Part shown: positions 35,798-42,476 of the stretch, in pieces
Layout: every line of letters begins with the position of its first letter
How positions within the stretch are numbered: position 1 is the stretch's first letter
Assembly (NCBI GenBank): GCA_013285705.1
Contig: JABDHA010000033.1
Coordinates: 1-42,476, forward strand
Origin: Acidobacteriota bacterium
GTDB taxonomy: Bacteria; Acidobacteriota; Terriglobia; Terriglobales; Acidobacteriaceae
Direction: 5' to 3'
Length of the DNA: 42,476 bases
The notes under the pieces: model-generated
Databases searched by the model: none
Told to the model about the DNA's origin: nothing
The model's input: the letters and a program-made list of their open reading frames with translations, nothing else
Made by a program: the position numbers and the translations under genes

Positions 35798-36679
35798 ATG
35801 AAATTGATTCGATATGGCCTCAGCGGTCAGGAGAATCCCGGGATCATCGACAGTAACGGAGATATCCGCGATCTCCGTGGGGAAATCACCGACATTTCAG
35901 GCGAAACGTTGCTCCCATCGTCCCTGGATCGACTTCGGAAGGTAGACATCGGCAGCCTTCCTCGGGTGACCGGCAATCCGCGCATCGGCGCGTGTGTTGG
36001 GCGCGTAGGGAAATTCATCTGCATCGGACTCAACTACTCGGACCACGCAGCCGAAGCCGGCATGAAGGTACCCGCAGAGCCCGTCATCTTCATGAAGGCA
36101 ACCTCAGCGGTGTGCGGACCCAACGACGACGTCGTCATTCCTCGTGGATCGCAGAAGACGGATTGGGAAGTTGAATTAGGAGTAGTCATTGGAGCTCCAG
36201 CCAAATATGTTTCACCAGAAAACGCGCTTTCTCATGTGGCCGGATATTGCGTCATCAATGACGTATCGGAGAGAGCCTTCCAACTCGAGGGCACTGGTCA
36301 ATGGACGAAAGGAAAGAGCGCGGATACATTCGGTCCCATAGGCCCGTGGCTCGTGACAGCTGACGAAGTCGCCGATCCTCAAAATCTCGACATGTGGCTG
36401 GAAGTGAACGGCCGGCGCTTTCAGAGCGGCAATACGCGCACGATGGTGTTCGGAGTGGCCCATCTGATCTCGTATCTAAGCCAGTACATGAGCCTTCAGC
36501 CCGGCGACATCATCTCGACAGGAACACCGCCCGGAGTCGGCATGGGACAGCGCCCTCCAATCTACCTCAGCGCCGGGGACAGCATAGTACTGGGCATTCA
36601 AGGTCTCGGTGTACAGCGCCAGACGGTCGTTGCCGACAATTCTCAATATCCGACCCCAAACAAGGAAATCCGGCGATGA
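35798..36679 (+). CDS. FAH-family hydrolase, probable 2,4-diketo-3-deoxy-L-fuconate hydrolase
   Basis: A 293-residue fumarylacetoacetate-hydrolase-family enzyme, cytoplasmic and metal-dependent. Catalytic core: GKFICIGLNYSDHAAEAGMK with H83, the metal ligands E124 and E126 in DWEVELGVVIG and an Asp in CVINDVSER, plus LQPGDIISTGTPPGVG. Sequence type matches the branch that hydrolyses 2,4-diketo-3-deoxy-L-rhamnonate or -fuconate to pyruvate and L-lactate, rather than the larger XylX-type dehydratase (about 390 aa). Its stop overlaps the next start (ATGA), so the SDR that follows probably makes its substrate. SD AAGGAAG lies about 20 nt upstream. The final step of the proposed L-fucose route. 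Confidence 0.9.
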   Translation: MKLIRYGLSGQENPGIIDSNGDIRDLRGEITDISGETLLPSSLDRLRKVDIGSLPRVTGNPRIGACVGRVGKFICIGLNYSDHAAEAGMKVPAEPVIFMKATSAVCGPNDDVVIPRGSQKTDWEVELGVVIGAPAKYVSPENALSHVAGYCVINDVSERAFQLEGTGQWTKGKSADTFGPIGPWLVTADEVADPQNLDMWLEVNGRRFQSGNTRTMVFGVAHLISYLSQYMSLQPGDIISTGTPPGVGMGQRPPIYLSAGDSIVLGIQGLGVQRQTVVADNSQYPTPNKEIRR

Positions 36680-37452
36680 CATTGAACCAACGCTTCGCTC
36701 GATATCCGAGTCTTGAAAATGTGCCGGTCCTGATCACAGGTGGCGCCTCTGGAATTGGCGCTTCGATGGTGGAGCATTTCGCCCTTCAGGGAGCCAAGGT
36801 CGCCTTTATTGATCTGGCAGAGGACGCTGCTCGAGAACTCATTCGTGAATTCACTGATCGTTGTCCTCATCCTCCTCGCTTCTGGTCTTGCGATCTCAAA
36901 GATGTGGCCACGCTAAGAAAAGTGGTCCACGAGATTGCGAATGAAATGGGCGCGGTTCGTGTGCTCGTAAATAATGCCGCGAACGACGATCGCCACAAGC
37001 TGGAAGAGATTACCCCGGAGTACTGGGATGACAGAATGGCTGTGAACCTTCGTCATCAGTTTTTCCTGATCCAGTCGGTATCTCCCGGAATGATCGAGGC
37101 CGGCGGCGGTTCCATCATCAACATGAGTTCGATTGCCTGGATGATTCCCTCGACCGGGTTACCTGCATACGTGACCGCGAAGGCCGCCATTGTCGGGCTC
37201 ACGCGCACTATGGCACACGAGCTGGGCTCCTCGAATATTCGAGTCAACTGTGTGCTTCCCGGGGCGGTTCTCACGGAGCGCCAGCGTCGGCTGTGGTGGA
37301 CGCCCGAGTACGAGAAGGAAATCATGGGGCATCAGGCCTTGAAACGCAATCTTCTCCCGGAGGATGTGGCACGGCTCGTTCTGTTCCTGGCATCGGATGA
37401 CAGTAGTGCGATCACGAACCAAAGTTATGTGGTCGATGCTGGCTGGGTGTGA
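36676..37452 (+). CDS. SDR dehydrogenase, XylB-like (sugar 1-dehydrogenase or 2-keto-3-deoxy-acid dehydrogenase)
   Basis: A 258-residue short-chain dehydrogenase. NAD(P) motif TGGASGIG at 21-28, NNAANDDRH at 99-107, Ser151/152, Tyr165 and Lys169. The blocks NDDRHKLEEITPEYWDDRMA and VNLRHQFF, and the ending LFLASDDSSAITNQSYVVDA, resemble the Caulobacter XylB D-xylose dehydrogenase closely. Yet it is translationally coupled to the FAH hydrolase through a 4-bp ATGA overlap, which argues for oxidation of 2-keto-3-deoxy-L-fuconate to the diketo acid. Sequence similarity and context therefore point to different substrates. The frame extends upstream to 36394 inside the FAH gene; I reject that start. 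Last gene of the operon. Confidence 0.9.
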   Translation: MTLNQRFARYPSLENVPVLITGGASGIGASMVEHFALQGAKVAFIDLAEDAARELIREFTDRCPHPPRFWSCDLKDVATLRKVVHEIANEMGAVRVLVNNAANDDRHKLEEITPEYWDDRMAVNLRHQFFLIQSVSPGMIEAGGGSIINMSSIAWMIPSTGLPAYVTAKAAIVGLTRTMAHELGSSNIRVNCVLPGAVLTERQRRLWWTPEYEKEIMGHQALKRNLLPEDVARLVLFLASDDSSAITNQSYVVDAGWV

Positions 37453-37472
37453 TCGACCGCATGCGCATTGAG

Positions 37473-37520
37473 TGGCATTGGGTAGTGATGCAGTTCAAAC
37501 TGCACCACTACCTGGCATTG
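37473..37520. repeat. Long palindrome with flanking 8-bp direct repeats after the catabolic operon
   Basis: GGTAGTGATGCAGTT (37481-37495) and AACTGCACCACTACC (37498-37512) are inverted repeats with one mismatch and a 2-bp centre. They are bracketed immediately by TGGCATTG on both sides (37473-37480 and 37513-37520). In minus-strand RNA the mismatch is a G-U pair, so the hairpin is fully paired there. It begins 20 bp after the operon's last stop codon. It may terminate transcription from both sides, or be a small mobile palindrome with a target duplication; there is no T-run. Confidence 0.6.
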
Positions 37521-37673
37521 CGATAACTTGGTAACCCACTGGCTATCCTTTACAGTACGTGAGAAGGTCTGAAGGACGACCTAACTGAGCTTGCGCTACG
37601 TTGAAGCCAGTCGGGAATTACCGCGGCGCCGCTAAACCAGGACGGTGCGAGAACAGGGTGAACGGTTGCCACC

Positions 37674-38810
37674 TTAGGAGGGTCCAATGATGCGATCCTC
37701 GGGAATTGCTCCGGGAACCAAACACGGGGAGTGAAACAACGCTCCCGTCCACGCTCCACGTACTGTTCTCGTTGCGATGATGAGCCAAAGAAAACTCAGG
37801 CCCACCACCAAGGCGCCGCCCAGGACAAACATGCTCGTAATGTTCGTCTGTCGAGCGACCGCCAAAACGGCGACAGCGTATACGCCAATGGGAAACGTGA
37901 AGCCCCACCACCCGATATTGAAGAACATGCCTTGCCTCAAGTAGCGGAGCGTAACGAGAATCGCCGTGAGGAGCCAAAATACTCCGTACCCGAGAAGAGC
38001 AATCGCGCCAATGAGGCCGATGCCATATGCGGTCTCACTTACCGCTGCGAAACCTGCCGGGGGCAAGATCTTCAGCGCATCGACTCCCAACGAGACCAGG
38101 CCCAAGGCTCCGGTGCCAATCGGCCCTAGGGCAAGCCACGAGGTTGCCGCCATATCTGCCTGTGGAAGTTTGTGCACGATCAGGCGTAAAAGGAGGATTG
38201 TGAGAATGCTCAATGCCAGCGGCACAGAAAATGCCCAGAGCGCATAGGAAATGAAGACGATCCGCATGGCGATCGGCGGCGCCAGGAAAGGCGCCAGAAC
38301 TGCTCCGCTCGCCGCGCTCACCTCAGCGGCAACGATCGGTAGAAGCCAGATGGCTGTCATGCGCTCCAGTGCGTGCTCCTGACGCGTAAACATGAAGAAA
38401 GGAACGGCGACTCCACAGAAGATCGCCAGAAAGACATCTACCCACCATAGCAATCGTGCGAATAAGACAACACCGTTTCCCCAGATCGGTATCCCAAAGA
38501 CCAACAGCCCGTTAATGATGGTCGCAAGCGCCATCGGGATCGCCCCGAAGAACATCGATACAGTAGAGTGCGAGAAGATACGGCGTGCCTCAGCAGTAAA
38601 GACGATCCACCGCGCTGAGTAGACGAGCAGAAAGACGGAGAACAAAGCTATGTTCAGAAACCACAAAGCGACCGCGGCTGCGTGAATCACCTTCAGATGG
38701 ATCGGAAACTGGTTAAGTGCGAGAGACAAGATGCCGGTCCCCATTGTCACCGTGAACCAATTGGGAGTGAACTGCCTAACGATCTCTCGGAACGGCTTGC
38801 GCTGAGTCAT
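37674..38810 (-). CDS. TDT/TehA-family (SLAC1-like) anion transporter
   Basis: Polytopic inner-membrane protein of about 378 aa with ten predicted hydrophobic helices (e.g. VIHAAAVALWFLNIALFSVF, TVSMFFGAIPMALATIINGL, LALSILTILLLRLIV, FTFPIGVYAVAVLAVAR). The start FTPNWFTVTMGTGILSLAL is the family hallmark. Members include tellurite-resistance TehA, malate permease Mae1, sulfite exporter Ssu1 and plant SLAC1. The anion cannot be told from sequence; C4-dicarboxylate or sulfite are the common options. I favour the ATG at 38810 (GGACG upstream); ATG 38834 and a TTG at 38846 are alternatives. Stands alone, not part of the fucose operon. Confidence 0.88.
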   Translation of the reverse strand: MTQRKPFREIVRQFTPNWFTVTMGTGILSLALNQFPIHLKVIHAAAVALWFLNIALFSVFLLVYSARWIVFTAEARRIFSHSTVSMFFGAIPMALATIINGLLVFGIPIWGNGVVLFARLLWWVDVFLAIFCGVAVPFFMFTRQEHALERMTAIWLLPIVAAEVSAASGAVLAPFLAPPIAMRIVFISYALWAFSVPLALSILTILLLRLIVHKLPQADMAATSWLALGPIGTGALGLVSLGVDALKILPPAGFAAVSETAYGIGLIGAIALLGYGVFWLLTAILVTLRYLRQGMFFNIGWWGFTFPIGVYAVAVLAVARQTNITSMFVLGGALVVGLSFLWLIIATRTVRGAWTGALFHSPCLVPGAIPEDRIIGPS

Positions 38811-38846
38811 CTTTTCGTCCAAAGCCAATAACATCCCTTCGAACAA

Positions 38847-39157
38847 GGCATCACGCGGGCGGTGGTTTCAGTTGCTAATCAGCGAAAGGGGCTTTCTTGA
38901 CGGAACTTCTGAAGGGTATCAGCCCAGTGCTTTGCATGCAGCAAGAGTGTGGTGCATTCATCCAAGGTCAAACCGCCTCTGAAGTGCGTCGAGACCGCTG
39001 CAGCATGCCACTCCGGAAAAGTCCGCTTTTGAGTAAATTGCTCTGGGATACGCTCGAGACCCGGCAGGTTACCGGAATCGCCGTTTTCCGGGAACTACGA
39101 GACGCTACTTTCCGTGTAGCCGACTACACAGACACGCGGATGCGAAATTGGACCAAG
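38847..39157. other. Intergenic region, no gene recognised
   Basis: A 311-bp gap between two minus-strand genes. It includes two small perfect hairpins downstream of the VWFA-related gene: GTGTAG-ccga-CTACAC at 39114-39129 and CCGGAA...TTCCGG at 39072-39091. They may end that transcript but lack T-runs. A TTG-initiated plus-strand frame here has no recognisable features. Confidence 0.5.
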
Positions 39158-41347
39158 CTATTGATCTTCAGGTACAGGGGTGAACCCTGGCAACATTCGT
39201 GACGTCGAATTAAATTTGCGATACTCCCCAAAGGCCATATCGCTCAGGATTGTTTTGAAGGGCGCATAGACTTTGAAGTTTTCGCCCCATTCGTAGATGT
39301 CCATGATTGTCCGCTGTCTTGAAATGGATACACTTCTTGCAGGGCAGATGTAGGTATTCCCACCAATTACCACCGGGCCGTACTCGACCATGACGTCGGA
39401 TCGTTCGAGTGGCAGTCTCGGTTCGAGGTCTGCCTGTAGAGTCACGCGAAGGATGGCTCCGCTCGCCGGGTCGATGGCGAACTCCCCATGAAACCGGGCC
39501 CTTTTTTCGAGAGGGGCCATTCGATCGTCATTCGTCAGATAGCCGAACCCCACGTAATAAAGAGGCGATTCCTGCGGGACTCGATAGCTGAAGACTGCCT
39601 GCGGTCCGTTTGCGCCGTGCTCCCAGCGACTCCAGGTCAAATTGCTATCGGCGGCTGTAGCGCCCTTGAGCACGTTGAATAGAATGGGGCCGAAGGTACC
39701 CACAGTGTCCAGGGTCCGTTCTCCCAACTTCAGCATCTTTCCTTTGGTAGCCTCTCCTTCCACGATCTCTTTGCCGTTGCCGAAGTGCAATGTAGCTTTG
39801 GACATCTCATCCGCATGCAGCGACTGATCGCCCGTCGCGGTCTTCCATGGCTGCCCGGGTGCTAGTGGAGTCTCGTGAAATTGGATCGTCACACGGTTGG
39901 CAAAGAAATTCGGCAGGCTGGAAATGGTCTTGTTCGCATAGTCGACGGCTCGCGAGATCATCAACTGTTGCGTGGCCGTGTCAGGCGGCGCGGTCGAGGG
40001 GATCTCCGCCGCCGGGGGAGCCAGGAAGACCGACTCATCGGCCAGCGCGACCAGTGCCTGCCGGGCCTTCTTACCCTTCAACGTGACTTCCAATGTCGCC
40101 AGCCTCGCGCTGGTTAGCCTTTCAGTCAGTTCCATTCCTGCGAGTTGCCTTGCGCTCTCGGCGTCCGAAGTGCCACCTGCGGACTTCAATGCTTGCTCCA
40201 ACTGCTCCACCGTCACGCGTTCGATGCCGGCCGGAGTTTGATCGTAGAAGACCGGCTCGTCGAAATAACCGATGCGGGTATGGACGGTTACATCCGGGTT
40301 GCTGACTTCCACTTTCAAAGTGTGATACTCATCCACTTCATTCGTGCGAGGGGGATCAAATGTCAACGAATAAAAGGTGCTGGCCTGCGCGACACGTTTG
40401 CCGATCAGGCCAGCCAGGTCGTTGCCTGTCTCCAGTACGCCGCCGCCGTTTTGCGTTGCAACTACGTGCAGCGTCAGGTAGCTGAAATCCACTTTGTCCG
40501 GGGTCAAAGCCCCGAGAAAATCCTTGTAAATGAACTGGGTGACGGGTAAAGGAATTCCATGGGAGTCATAGAACGGCCACTCCGTAGCGCTCCAGAGGTC
40601 AATCCGAGCCTCGCGCAGTCGGGTTGAGAGCTCAGTGACAAAATCGAAGACTCCAATGCCCTTATCATTATCAAAGCGCCAGCCACTTCCCAGCCAAAAC
40701 ATCAGCTTCCTGCCGGGCCTTCGCCGCTCCTCAATTGCGATGGATCCAAGTGCTATTAAAGAGTGAAGAGCTTTCGAGCTGGCGCCCCCTTTGCCCAGAT
40801 TCTCGGCGACCATTGACGTTTGCCAGATCACGTGCGGCTCTTTTCGATGAGCGATTTCGTCAGCCAAGGCGTTCCCGTCTGTTGAAGGTTGTGTCGAGGC
40901 CGAGAGTCCGTCCTTGGTAAGCCGGTAGATCAATACGGGCTGGCCAAGACGCCCTTGGTTCTGACGCAGGAAATTCTCGGCTTCGATCTCCGCGGCCGAA
41001 AGCAGCACGGGCGGCAGGTTCAACTCATCGATCACCAGGATGACTTCAACAGGAGGATCAGGCTTGGCGGTAACTGCCTCGAACGCTTGAAAGGAGACAA
41101 TACTTCCGGGCCGACCGTTGTCCCGCAATGTAAAGTCCCGTCGCCGGAGGCCTGGGACTGGATTTCCTGACTTATCCGTGACTGCAACATCAAGCCTGAT
41201 CATTCCCTGAGACGGGTCGGGCATAGGGCCGGGCTCAACCTCTACCGGCACATAGGGAGGACGCTGACCAGGCTGCGCAACTTCGGGAGCAGTTAGAAAT
41301 AAGAGCAGGACTACACAAATACGGAAGGGCGTCCACACGCCAGTCAC
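39158..41347 (-). CDS. Secreted VWFA-related protein (acidobacterial type) with degenerate metal site
   Basis: Large exported protein of about 729 aa. A GTG at 41347 puts a signal peptide at the N-terminus (VTGVWTPFRICVVLLLFLTA); an ATG at 41440 or the frame from 41620 would bury the signal internally, so the start is uncertain. Residues about 45-90 form an Ig-like segment common in these proteins (RLDVAVTDKSGNPVPGLRRR, DFTLRDNGRP). The von Willebrand A-like domain follows (VEVILVIDELNLPP, RPGRKLMFWLGSGWRF), but the usual DxSxS metal motif is replaced by DELN (D107), so classic metal-ion adhesion is unlikely. The C-terminal about 350 residues form a beta-rich region (AVFSYRVPQESPLYYVGFGY) I do not recognise. 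Function unknown; such genes are multicopy in Acidobacteria. Confidence 0.82.
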   Translation of the reverse strand: MTGVWTPFRICVVLLLFLTAPEVAQPGQRPPYVPVEVEPGPMPDPSQGMIRLDVAVTDKSGNPVPGLRRRDFTLRDNGRPGSIVSFQAFEAVTAKPDPPVEVILVIDELNLPPVLLSAAEIEAENFLRQNQGRLGQPVLIYRLTKDGLSASTQPSTDGNALADEIAHRKEPHVIWQTSMVAENLGKGGASSKALHSLIALGSIAIEERRRPGRKLMFWLGSGWRFDNDKGIGVFDFVTELSTRLREARIDLWSATEWPFYDSHGIPLPVTQFIYKDFLGALTPDKVDFSYLTLHVVATQNGGGVLETGNDLAGLIGKRVAQASTFYSLTFDPPRTNEVDEYHTLKVEVSNPDVTVHTRIGYFDEPVFYDQTPAGIERVTVEQLEQALKSAGGTSDAESARQLAGMELTERLTSARLATLEVTLKGKKARQALVALADESVFLAPPAAEIPSTAPPDTATQQLMISRAVDYANKTISSLPNFFANRVTIQFHETPLAPGQPWKTATGDQSLHADEMSKATLHFGNGKEIVEGEATKGKMLKLGERTLDTVGTFGPILFNVLKGATAADSNLTWSRWEHGANGPQAVFSYRVPQESPLYYVGFGYLTNDDRMAPLEKRARFHGEFAIDPASGAILRVTLQADLEPRLPLERSDVMVEYGPVVIGGNTYICPARSVSISRQRTIMDIYEWGENFKVYAPFKTILSDMAFGEYRKFNSTSRMLPGFTPVPEDQ

Positions 41348-41721
41348 CTGAATCACAGTCCCCCGACTTCCTCGCAGGAAGTATACCCGCCTTTCCCGAA
41401 CTATCTTACTCTGCGCAGCTGCGGCAGCCTTACCGAGCATCACGACGCAAAGAACTGTTATATCGGTGAAGATCGGATTCCGATAGTACGGGATTGAGAT
41501 TTGTTTGCAGGTGATGCCTGCGTATGGGCAATCCGGAAGCGATCCACATGGGCGAGAAACGTCAGAAGTTGACTCTGAACTCCTGAAAAGTCGGGCTTTC
41601 GGTAAATCGCACTGCGCCAAAAAAACGAACTTACCGGAATCCCGTTTTCAAAGCACTTCGACCACGGGTCTAGCTCAAGCATCACGGCTAAGGATACAAT
41701 GCTTCGCACCGGGAGACGCGT
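41348..41721. other. Divergent intergenic region, no gene recognised
   Basis: A 374-bp stretch between divergent genes. The VWFA-related frame can be read further upstream in it, but no SD or export signal supports that, and I treat it as leader. Promoters for both genes should lie here; I could not assign boxes. Confidence 0.45.
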
Positions 41722-42476
41722 ATGCCGTCGTCTAAATCGTTTTCGGTCGCTTCGCGAGCGCTTCTGGTAAGCTTCTTCGCAGCATCCCCAACCGCGTTCG
41801 CCCAGATGGACAAAGCCATCTACATCGCCCCGATTCCGAATAATCCACTCACGGCAGTATCCAGACTCAATCAGACACGGATTCGCCCGGATGGGTCAAA
41901 GGCCAGCATTGCGGTCGAGGAGACCATCGCCCGAGATGGACATGGACGCATGTATCATGACCGATGGTATTGGGATCCTGCCACGAATAAACCGACCGCA
42001 TTTATCGTCGCTGAGCTGTTCGATCCCACCACTTCGACCTACACCATCATGTATCCCGGATCCAAAACTTACTGGGTGGGAAAGCTCAGTCGCCAAGCCG
42101 AAATTCAGGGTGACGGCTTTTTCTACAATCCGCACGACGACGGCACCTCGAAAAGTCAATTCGATAACGGCAAAGACGTGGGCATCGAGGAGATGCAAGG
42201 CGTGCCCGTACATCACGTGCGAGAGACCGACCCGATCAAAGGCAGCACACCCCAAATGGTCGTAACCAGGGAGTACTGGTATTCCGACGATCTGCGAATG
42301 AGCCTCGCTTCCAATTTGGACAACCCGATGGCTGGAGCAGACTGCTACGGTTACGGAGCTTACCCGCAAAGAACCGGACGCTGCGATCTATAAAGTGCCT
42401 CCTGGGTACCGACGGGTGAATGATTGGTCACAACTCCAGCCGGGCCTTGAAAAACTCAACGGACAGGATCTTCCGC
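41722..42476 (+). pseudogene. Secreted acidobacterial protein of unknown function, apparent 1-base frameshift, runs off the window
   Basis: The ATG frame at 41722 encodes 223 aa with a signal peptide (MPSSKSFSVASRALLVSFFA...FAQ) and stops at 42393. Near its end the reading degrades into ADCYGYGAYPQRTGRCDL. The +1 frame over the same bases reads EQTATVTELTRKEPDAAIYK, then VPPGYRRVNDW, and stays open to the window end. That is the normal ending of a family of acidobacterial secreted proteins (...DPR.GEQT...TRKEPD..LF.VP.GY). So one base seems gained or lost between about 42325 and 42345. Either a pseudogene, a sequencing error, or programmed shifting. The function of the family is unknown; it begins near a VWFA-related gene, divergently. 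Confidence 0.75.

Noticed and set aside
36394-36675. 94-residue N-terminal extension of the XylB-like SDR
   Set aside because: Lies within the FAH hydrolase gene; the ATG at 36676 with ATGA coupling gives the normal SDR length.
27096-37452. L-rhamnose rather than L-fucose catabolism, suggested by the RhaM-type mutarotase and the FAH hydrolase
   Set aside because: The dehydratase residue pattern and the HSD17B14-like dehydrogenase favour L-fucose. L-rhamnose is not excluded, since some enzymes accept both.
38897-39202. 101-residue TTG-started frame in an intergenic gap
   Set aside because: Weak start, no conserved features, and its end overlaps the VWFA-related gene on the other strand.
1-42476. 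tRNA, rRNA, riboswitch or insertion-sequence genes
   Set aside because: I saw no cloverleaf, rRNA segment, transposase or known riboswitch core on either strand. A covariance-model scan would be the decisive test.

Overview
This window looks like chromosomal DNA of an acidobacterium (family Acidobacteriaceae is the best guess). The evidence is three very large outer-membrane receptors with an N-terminal carboxypeptidase-regulatory-like domain and no SusD partner, an MacB/FtsX-type permease with a duplicated architecture, a VWFA-related secreted protein, and several Tat-exported glycoside hydrolases. This combination is typical of soil Acidobacteria that degrade plant polymers. The taxonomic call is an inference from gene content.

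Layout. (1) 1-3735: a receptor cut by the left window edge, divergent from an FCD-type GntR regulator (regulator C). (2) 3786-15322, minus strand: GH78 alpha-L-rhamnosidase-like enzyme, MacB-like permease, GH95-like glycosidase and a second receptor. (3) 15639-19582, plus strand: FCD regulator A, a YjhG/YagF-type aldonate dehydratase and a Gfo/Idh/MocA oxidoreductase. (4) 19637-27419, minus strand: GH42-type beta-galactosidase, TPR protein, a third receptor and a RhaM-family mutarotase. (5) 27559-37452, plus strand: FCD regulator B followed by eight catabolic genes: L-fucose dehydrogenase-like SDR, L-fuconate dehydratase, sugar-lactone hydrolase, aldose 1-epimerase, a PQQ dehydrogenase with two heme-c domains, a Tat-exported TIM-barrel protein, an FAH-family hydrolase and a XylB-like SDR. 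(6) 37674-42476: a TDT/TehA-type anion transporter, a VWFA-related protein, and a secreted protein with an apparent frameshift near the right edge.

How it fits together. Regions 4 and 5 form a nearly complete non-phosphorylative L-fucose route: mutarotase, sugar dehydrogenase, lactonase, dehydratase, 2-keto-3-deoxy acid dehydrogenase, then diketo-acid hydrolase yielding pyruvate and lactate. The same stretch holds a receptor for oligosaccharide import and a beta-galactosidase. Regions 2 and 3 form a sister locus with its own receptor, glycosidases, paralogous regulator and an aldonate dehydratase. Fucose, galactose and xylose enzymes side by side would suit fucosylated xyloglucan or pectic side chains, but that is inference.

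The most striking signal is regulatory. Regulators A and B are close paralogs. Each is flanked by its own set of short palindromes built on the same AGCRCT core: GAGCGCTC (four copies) around A and AAGYRCTT (four copies) around B. The receptor promoters of the two loci share a TTGACAAATA...CTARCGTG skeleton, with the operator centre exactly 14.5 bp from the CTARCGTG block in both. In both loci the first catabolic gene starts out of frame at the same histidine codon near the 3' end of the regulator gene. This suggests a duplicated regulatory cassette whose operators diverged to separate two sugar regulons.
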